This document shows, one piece after another, positions 6,618-9,025 of a stretch of DNA of 9,025 bases. The stretch is taken from contig DQTU01000012.1 in assembly GCA_015662615.1 (NCBI GenBank), positions 1 through 9,025 of the forward strand, written 5' to 3'. This DNA is from Campylobacterales bacterium. GTDB lineage: Bacteria > Campylobacterota > Campylobacteria > Campylobacterales > QNZT01. Under the pieces are notes generated by a model. It did no database searches, was not told the DNA's origin, and saw only the letters and a program-made list of their open reading frames with translations. The position numbers were made by a program, and so were the translations under genes. Position 1 is the first letter of the stretch. Each line of letters opens with the position of its first letter.

Positions 6618-7541
6618 GTGAATTACACTTTTGGTCCGATAAACTCTAGACGCTTTGGTCTCTCTCTTGGGATTGACCTTAGCCCTGATGCAAAAAGTTG
6701 CAATTTTGATTGTCTTTATTGTGAGTTAGAAGCTGCAAAACCTATAGATAAAATTACAAATCCTCCTAAAGTCGAAGATATCATAAAAGATGTGAAAGCC
6801 GCACTTTTAAAAGAGCCAAATATCGAAGTTATCACCATCACTTCAAATGGCGAACCGACACTTTATGAAGATATCGATGCTTTGGTAGATGCACTAAATC
6901 TTATCAAAGGTGATAAAAAGCTTTTGATACTCTCCAATGCTTCTATGATTTCGGATGAAAACATCCAAGCTACTTTAAAAAAGATTGATATTGTAAAACT
7001 CTCTTTGGATTGTGCGACACAAAAATGTTTCCAAAAGATAGATAGACCGATAAAGGGTATTTTGGTTTCTGATATTATCGAAGGTATTAAAACTTTTTCA
7101 CAAGATTTTAGACATGATTTGATTATCGAGATCTTAGTTGTAAAAGGTGTTAATGACAAAGACGAGGAGATGGATGTTTTAAATCTTGTGCTTCAAGATA
7201 TCAATCCATGTCGTATAGATCTAGGAACGATAGATCGTCCACCGGCATTTGATGTGCAGCCAGTCTCTAGTGAAACTTTAAAAAATTTAAGTTCACATTT
7301 TCACGGACTTCCTATCTCTATCATTCATAAAGATCAACCTAAAACTAGAATCGATTTGAGTGAGGATGAGATACTTCATACGATAAAAAGACGACCACAG
7401 AGCCAATCAGATATTGATTATCTTTTTAGTGAGATATCAAAGCAAAATTTAGAAAAATTGCTTGATCAAAAAAAAGTTGTTAAACAGAAAATTGCAGGAG
7501 TTGTTTTTTACTCAGACACAAGTCGGATATTGTCTAAGTAA
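6618..7541 (+). CDS. Radical SAM protein (COG0731-like) with winged-helix-like C-terminus
   Basis: This 307-residue protein carries the radical SAM cluster motif CNFDCLYC (Cys28, Cys32, Cys35), which binds a [4Fe-4S] cluster that cleaves S-adenosylmethionine. A SAM-contact GEP motif follows (TSNGEPTL, 75-82), then KLSLD (127-131) and a core strand at IEILVVKGVND (170-180). This arrangement resembles the COG0731 Fe-S oxidoreductase group, related to but distinct from wybutosine-synthesis TYW1; the substrate is unknown. Residues about 248-298 (EDEILHTIKRRPQ... KLLDQKKVVKQ... GVVFY) look like a winged helix (inference). The GTG start abuts the hemE stop (TAAGTG) and has only a weak AAGAAG site, so translation probably depends on coupling to hemE. 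Extra cysteines (132, 137, 198) do not form an evident second cluster motif. It is not recognisable as the haem enzymes HemN, AhbC/D or NirJ. Its 3' end overlaps the convergent lipoprotein gene by 34 nt. Confidence 0.87.
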   Translation: MNYTFGPINSRRFGLSLGIDLSPDAKSCNFDCLYCELEAAKPIDKITNPPKVEDIIKDVKAALLKEPNIEVITITSNGEPTLYEDIDALVDALNLIKGDKKLLILSNASMISDENIQATLKKIDIVKLSLDCATQKCFQKIDRPIKGILVSDIIEGIKTFSQDFRHDLIIEILVVKGVNDKDEEMDVLNLVLQDINPCRIDLGTIDRPPAFDVQPVSSETLKNLSSHFHGLPISIIHKDQPKTRIDLSEDEILHTIKRRPQSQSDIDYLFSEISKQNLEKLLDQKKVVKQKIAGVVFYSDTSRILSK

Positions 7542-8176
7542 TCATCTCCACCTTGAAAGTAAAAGGCAGTGACTTCAATGATCTCATTTCCGGGATCAAG
7601 CCTATTAAGATAATCAACAAGATTAAATTGCAGATGTTTCCAAACATTTTCAATATCAACATAATCCATACTTAGTGGGAAAACAAGCTCTTTAACAGTG
7701 CCGTCTATAATCCACTGTGCATTTGCTTCTATATTTTCTTTATCATAAAAAGTGTTAAAAGAAATATGCCTTTCTCCATCTTTGGTATTAAGTTTTACAC
7801 CTACTGTAAAGCAGTATTGTAATTCTGTTTCTTCTACTGCTTTTCTCATTTTATCAAACTCTAAAATAAATTGATAGTTATTGTGAATTGGGAGTTCATA
7901 ATGTGCACCATTGATTGGAAAATCATTATCATCTTTGATAAAACTTCCATCTTCATTTCGAAGCCAATTTTCTTCTACGAAGATAGACCGGCTACTGCCA
8001 TTTGCACCTATTTCTACATTTTGGATTGGGTATCCCTCCCAGACTTCCCATTTGGATGTTGAACCATCTTCCGCATCTTCATAAACCGTAGCATCTATAA
8101 AAGTATTTGAACCACATGATATAAAAGTAAATAATACAAAGAGAGTCAGACTTATAAAGTTAATAAAAATTTTCAA
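7508..8176 (-). CDS. Predicted lipoprotein with beta-sandwich-like ectodomain, function unknown
   Basis: This 222-residue protein begins with a hydrophobic signal (about 4-19) and a lipobox-like FISC in which Cys21 would be lipidated; the -3 residue is Phe rather than the common Leu, so the call is good but not certain. Residue 22 is Gly, with no inner-membrane retention Asp. The mature part starts with EDAEDGSTSKWEVWEG (33-48) and closes with GGDDYLDNIRL (209-219). This N/C pairing resembles beta-sandwich modules seen in surface proteins of marine Campylobacterota and Vibrio, often carbohydrate-binding-like. That is memory of a pattern, not a search result, and no catalytic motif is visible. 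The TTG start (8174-8176) is chosen because GGAG lies 5 nt upstream and the first internal Met (residue 110) would remove the signal. The gene converges on and overlaps the radical SAM gene, and is probably monocistronic. Confidence 0.8.
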   Translation of the reverse strand: MKIFINFISLTLFVLFTFISCGSNTFIDATVYEDAEDGSTSKWEVWEGYPIQNVEIGANGSSRSIFVEENWLRNEDGSFIKDDNDFPINGAHYELPIHNNYQFILEFDKMRKAVEETELQYCFTVGVKLNTKDGERHISFNTFYDKENIEANAQWIIDGTVKELVFPLSMDYVDIENVWKHLQFNLVDYLNRLDPGNEIIEVTAFYFQGGDDYLDNIRLVSE

Positions 8177-8208
8177 TATTGCTCCAAATGTAAATAATAA
8201 TTTTCTAA

Positions 8209-8214
8209 ATTATA
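8209..8214 (-). promoter_or_regulatory. -10 box for the lipoprotein gene
   Basis: The minus strand reads TATAAT exactly here, about 33 nt upstream of the TTG start, giving a leader of about 25 nt that includes the GGAG ribosome-binding site. The sequence 17 bp further upstream is AT-rich without a recognisable TTGACA and falls inside the palindrome at 8217-8234, so a protein bound there would block the polymerase. Confidence 0.5.
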
Positions 8215-8216
8215 CC

Positions 8217-8234
8217 ATAAATAATATTATTTAT
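8217..8234. repeat. Perfect 18-bp AT palindrome, possible operator
   Basis: ATAAATAATATTATTTAT is identical to its own reverse complement over all 18 bases. It lies in the 112-bp divergent spacer between the lipoprotein gene and hemJ, 3 bp from the lipoprotein -10 box and 22 bp from the hemJ -10 box. Both position and symmetry suit a dimeric regulator. The AATAAT/ATTATT half-sites recall Campylobacterota Fur boxes, but these usually have a central unpaired base and AT-rich palindromes also arise by chance. A short cruciform or no function at all are alternatives. The rest of the spacer holds only the two promoters and ribosome-binding sites. Confidence 0.45.
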
Positions 8235-8256
8235 ATACATATCAGTTGACTCTTTG

Positions 8257-8262
8257 TATAAT
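8257..8262 (+). promoter_or_regulatory. -10 box for hemJ
   Basis: TATAAT lies 26 nt before the GTG start of hemJ, which predicts a leader of about 20 nt containing the AAGGGG ribosome-binding site (8277-8282). A TTGACT at 8246-8251 is too close to serve this box as a -35. It could instead pair with TAGAAT (8271-8276) at a long 19-bp spacing, which I consider less likely. Confidence 0.5.
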
Positions 8263-8288
8263 CAGATATTTAGAATAAGGGGAAGTTT

Positions 8289-8726
8289 GTGGAGTATTAT
8301 AGTTGGATTTTAGCGTTTCATGTGATGAGTTTTGCATCATGGATGGCAGTGTTGTTTTATCTGCCAAGGCTTTTTATTTATCATGTTGAACATAAAAGTA
8401 ATGGTTCGGCTTTTACAGATGTTATCGAGATACAAGAGCGAAAACTTTATAGTTTTATCGGAGTACCTGCTTTTTGGGCGACATTGATTAGTGGGTTAGC
8501 TATGATATTTCTTAATCTTGGACTTTTTGAGAGTGGTTTTTGGTTACATGTTAAGTTAGTAACACTTGTTTTTCTTATCGCTTATCACTATAGTCTGAAT
8601 GCAATTAGAAAAAAATTACAAGATGAAACTTGTACAAAAACGGGGAAACAGTTACGATTTTACAACGAAGTTCCTACCATTTTAATGATAATTATCGTGA
8701 TTATGGTGGTAATTAAACCAATTTAG
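8289..8726 (+). CDS. hemJ: Protoporphyrinogen oxidase HemJ (UPF0093 family)
   Basis: HemJ oxidises protoporphyrinogen IX to protoporphyrin IX at the inner membrane, the penultimate step of haem synthesis, and replaces HemY/HemG in many bacteria including Campylobacterota. The 145-residue protein has four predicted helices (about 6-28, 53-77, 84-104 and 127-143). Family hallmarks are the helix-1 motif FHVMSFASWMAVLFYLPRLF (10-29, with His11), then YH at 31-32, WLHVKL with His87 and Lys89 in helix 3, and the RFYNEVPT block (123-130) leading into the last helix. His and Lys residues at comparable places are reported as essential in this family. The GTG start at 8289 is supported by AAGGGG 6 nt upstream and by the family's usual N-terminus. 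It is transcribed from its own promoter, 1.7 kb from hemE and not in the hemE operon. No strong terminator follows. Confidence 0.9.
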   Translation: MEYYSWILAFHVMSFASWMAVLFYLPRLFIYHVEHKSNGSAFTDVIEIQERKLYSFIGVPAFWATLISGLAMIFLNLGLFESGFWLHVKLVTLVFLIAYHYSLNAIRKKLQDETCTKTGKQLRFYNEVPTILMIIIVIMVVIKPI

Positions 8727-8797
8727 CATTTATCTACACTATTTGTACATTTTTTTATGTTAGCATTACTTCATAAGTTTAATACAAGGGGTATATC
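8727..8797 (+). promoter_or_regulatory. Intergenic spacer hemJ / secreted-protein gene
   Basis: This is a 71-bp AT-rich spacer. A weak TACA/TGTA stem (4 bp) is followed by a run of seven Ts at 8750-8756 and might act as a poor hemJ terminator. An 8-bp direct repeat TTAGCATT occurs at 8723-8730 and 8760-8767. The ribosome-binding site AAGGGG (8786-8791) lies 6 nt before the ATG at 8798. I see no convincing promoter, so the downstream gene may be read from hemJ or from a promoter with a weak consensus. Confidence 0.35.
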
Positions 8798-9025
8798 ATG
8801 AAAAAAGTAATTTTGCTTTTAGTTTTGTTTTTATCTTTTTCATTCGCTGATTCGGCGCTACTTTTGAAAAAAGGTTGGCAACTTATTGGTTCAACTTCCA
8901 AGATAGAAAACATGAGTATATTTGAGGCTCAAAATGTCGAACAAGTTTGGCAATTTGATGCAAACACACAGAAGTGGAGTGGTTATTCTCCAGATAGTGC
9001 AATTCAAAAAAAGATGCGTGATAAG
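8798..9025 (+). CDS. Secreted protein with GWQLIG motif, 3' end beyond window
   Basis: Only the first 76 codons are present and the frame is still open at the window edge. The start is a classic Sec signal peptide: MKK, a hydrophobic core of Leu/Val/Phe, and a likely cleavage site after SFA (about residue 17). The mature part begins with LLLKKGWQLIGSTSKIENM (21-39), followed by VEQVWQFDANTQKWSGYSP (47-65). The combination of GW-x-LIG with VW-x-F/Y...W...Y is a pattern I associate with short repeated modules in extracellular proteins of Campylobacterota and other bacteria. I do not know its function. The ATG has a well-placed AAGGGG. Location is periplasmic or extracellular; no lipobox is present. 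It could form a surface-protein group with the nearby lipoprotein, but they lie on opposite strands. Confidence 0.75.
   Translation, partial: MKKVILLLVLFLSFSFADSALLLKKGWQLIGSTSKIENMSIFEAQNVEQVWQFDANTQKWSGYSPDSAIQKKMRDK

Noticed and set aside
7511..7536. AGACA...TGTCT inverted repeat at the radical SAM/lipoprotein junction as a terminator
   Set aside because: The stem is only 5 bp with a loop of about 13 nt and has no T tract on either strand.
6618..7541. Radical SAM protein as a haem-pathway enzyme (HemN, AhbC/AhbD or NirJ)
   Set aside because: Apart from adjacency to hemE nothing supports it: the cluster-motif context and GEPTL/KLSLD pattern fit the COG0731 group and the C-terminus lacks the expected SPASM or HemN features.
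7871..8062. Plus-strand frame of 63 codons opposite the lipoprotein gene
   Set aside because: The minus-strand frame has a signal peptide, lipobox and ribosome-binding site; this one is a low-complexity shadow.
8246..8262. TTGACT with TATAAT as a strong sigma70 promoter for hemJ
   Set aside because: The spacer between them is only 5 bp, so they cannot act as a -35/-10 pair; only the -10 box was kept.
1..9025. Mobile element, phage, CRISPR, toxin-antitoxin or defence system
   Set aside because: No transposase, integrase, repeat array, attachment-site duplication, tRNA or defence-type motif was seen; most of the window is core genes with uniform AT-rich codon use.

Overview
The window is a low-GC (by eye mid-30s %), gene-dense stretch of a bacterial chromosome. 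It most likely comes from a free-living member of the Campylobacterota (Sulfurimonas/Sulfuricurvum-like); genus level is inference. Support comes from the protein sequences (GyrA, an NtrC-type FlgR-like regulator, Asd, HemE, a Helicobacter/Campylobacter-type HemJ) and from the order gyrA - sigma54 regulator - asd. As far as I recall, that order is also found in Campylobacter jejuni, where flgP/flgQ lie between gyrA and flgR.

Layout. 1-2172 is the 3' part of gyrA, cut by the window edge just before the active-site tyrosine. A bidirectional hairpin terminator (about 2173-2207) separates it from a convergent gene for a membrane-anchored single-domain rhodanese (2181-2585, minus). A short AT-rich divergent promoter region (2586-2671) then starts a tightly packed plus-strand cluster. 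It holds a sigma54-dependent response regulator (flgR-like, TTG start, 2672-4030), asd (4034-5071), a four-helix UPF0114/YqhA membrane protein (5071-5586), hemE (5586-6617) and a COG0731-type radical SAM protein (6618-7541, GTG start). Junctions are 3 nt or less, including two TAATG stop-start overlaps and one TAAGTG abutment, so co-transcription and translational coupling are likely.

The radical SAM gene ends 34 nt inside the 3' end of a convergent minus-strand gene (7508-8176) for a predicted lipoprotein with a beta-sandwich-like ectodomain. Upstream of the lipoprotein gene, a 112-bp divergent intergenic region carries -10 boxes in both directions and a perfect 18-bp AT palindrome. It leads into hemJ (8289-8726, GTG start), the second haem-biosynthesis gene in the window. 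The last 228 bases hold the start of a secreted protein (8798 to window end) with a GWQLIG/VWQF motif pattern.

Functionally the window is mostly core housekeeping: DNA topology (GyrA), aspartate-family amino acid and cell-wall precursor synthesis (Asd) and haem synthesis (HemE, HemJ), with one flagellar-type regulator and several envelope proteins of unknown role. I see no mobile element, CRISPR array, tRNA, rRNA or phage gene, and no clear new multi-gene system. The best leads are the palindrome in the lipoprotein/hemJ divergent promoter, the radical SAM protein with a C-terminal winged-helix-like tail coupled to hemE, the FlgR-like regulator with a basic linker, GAFTDA loop and retained HTH, and the lipoprotein whose tail overlaps the radical SAM gene.
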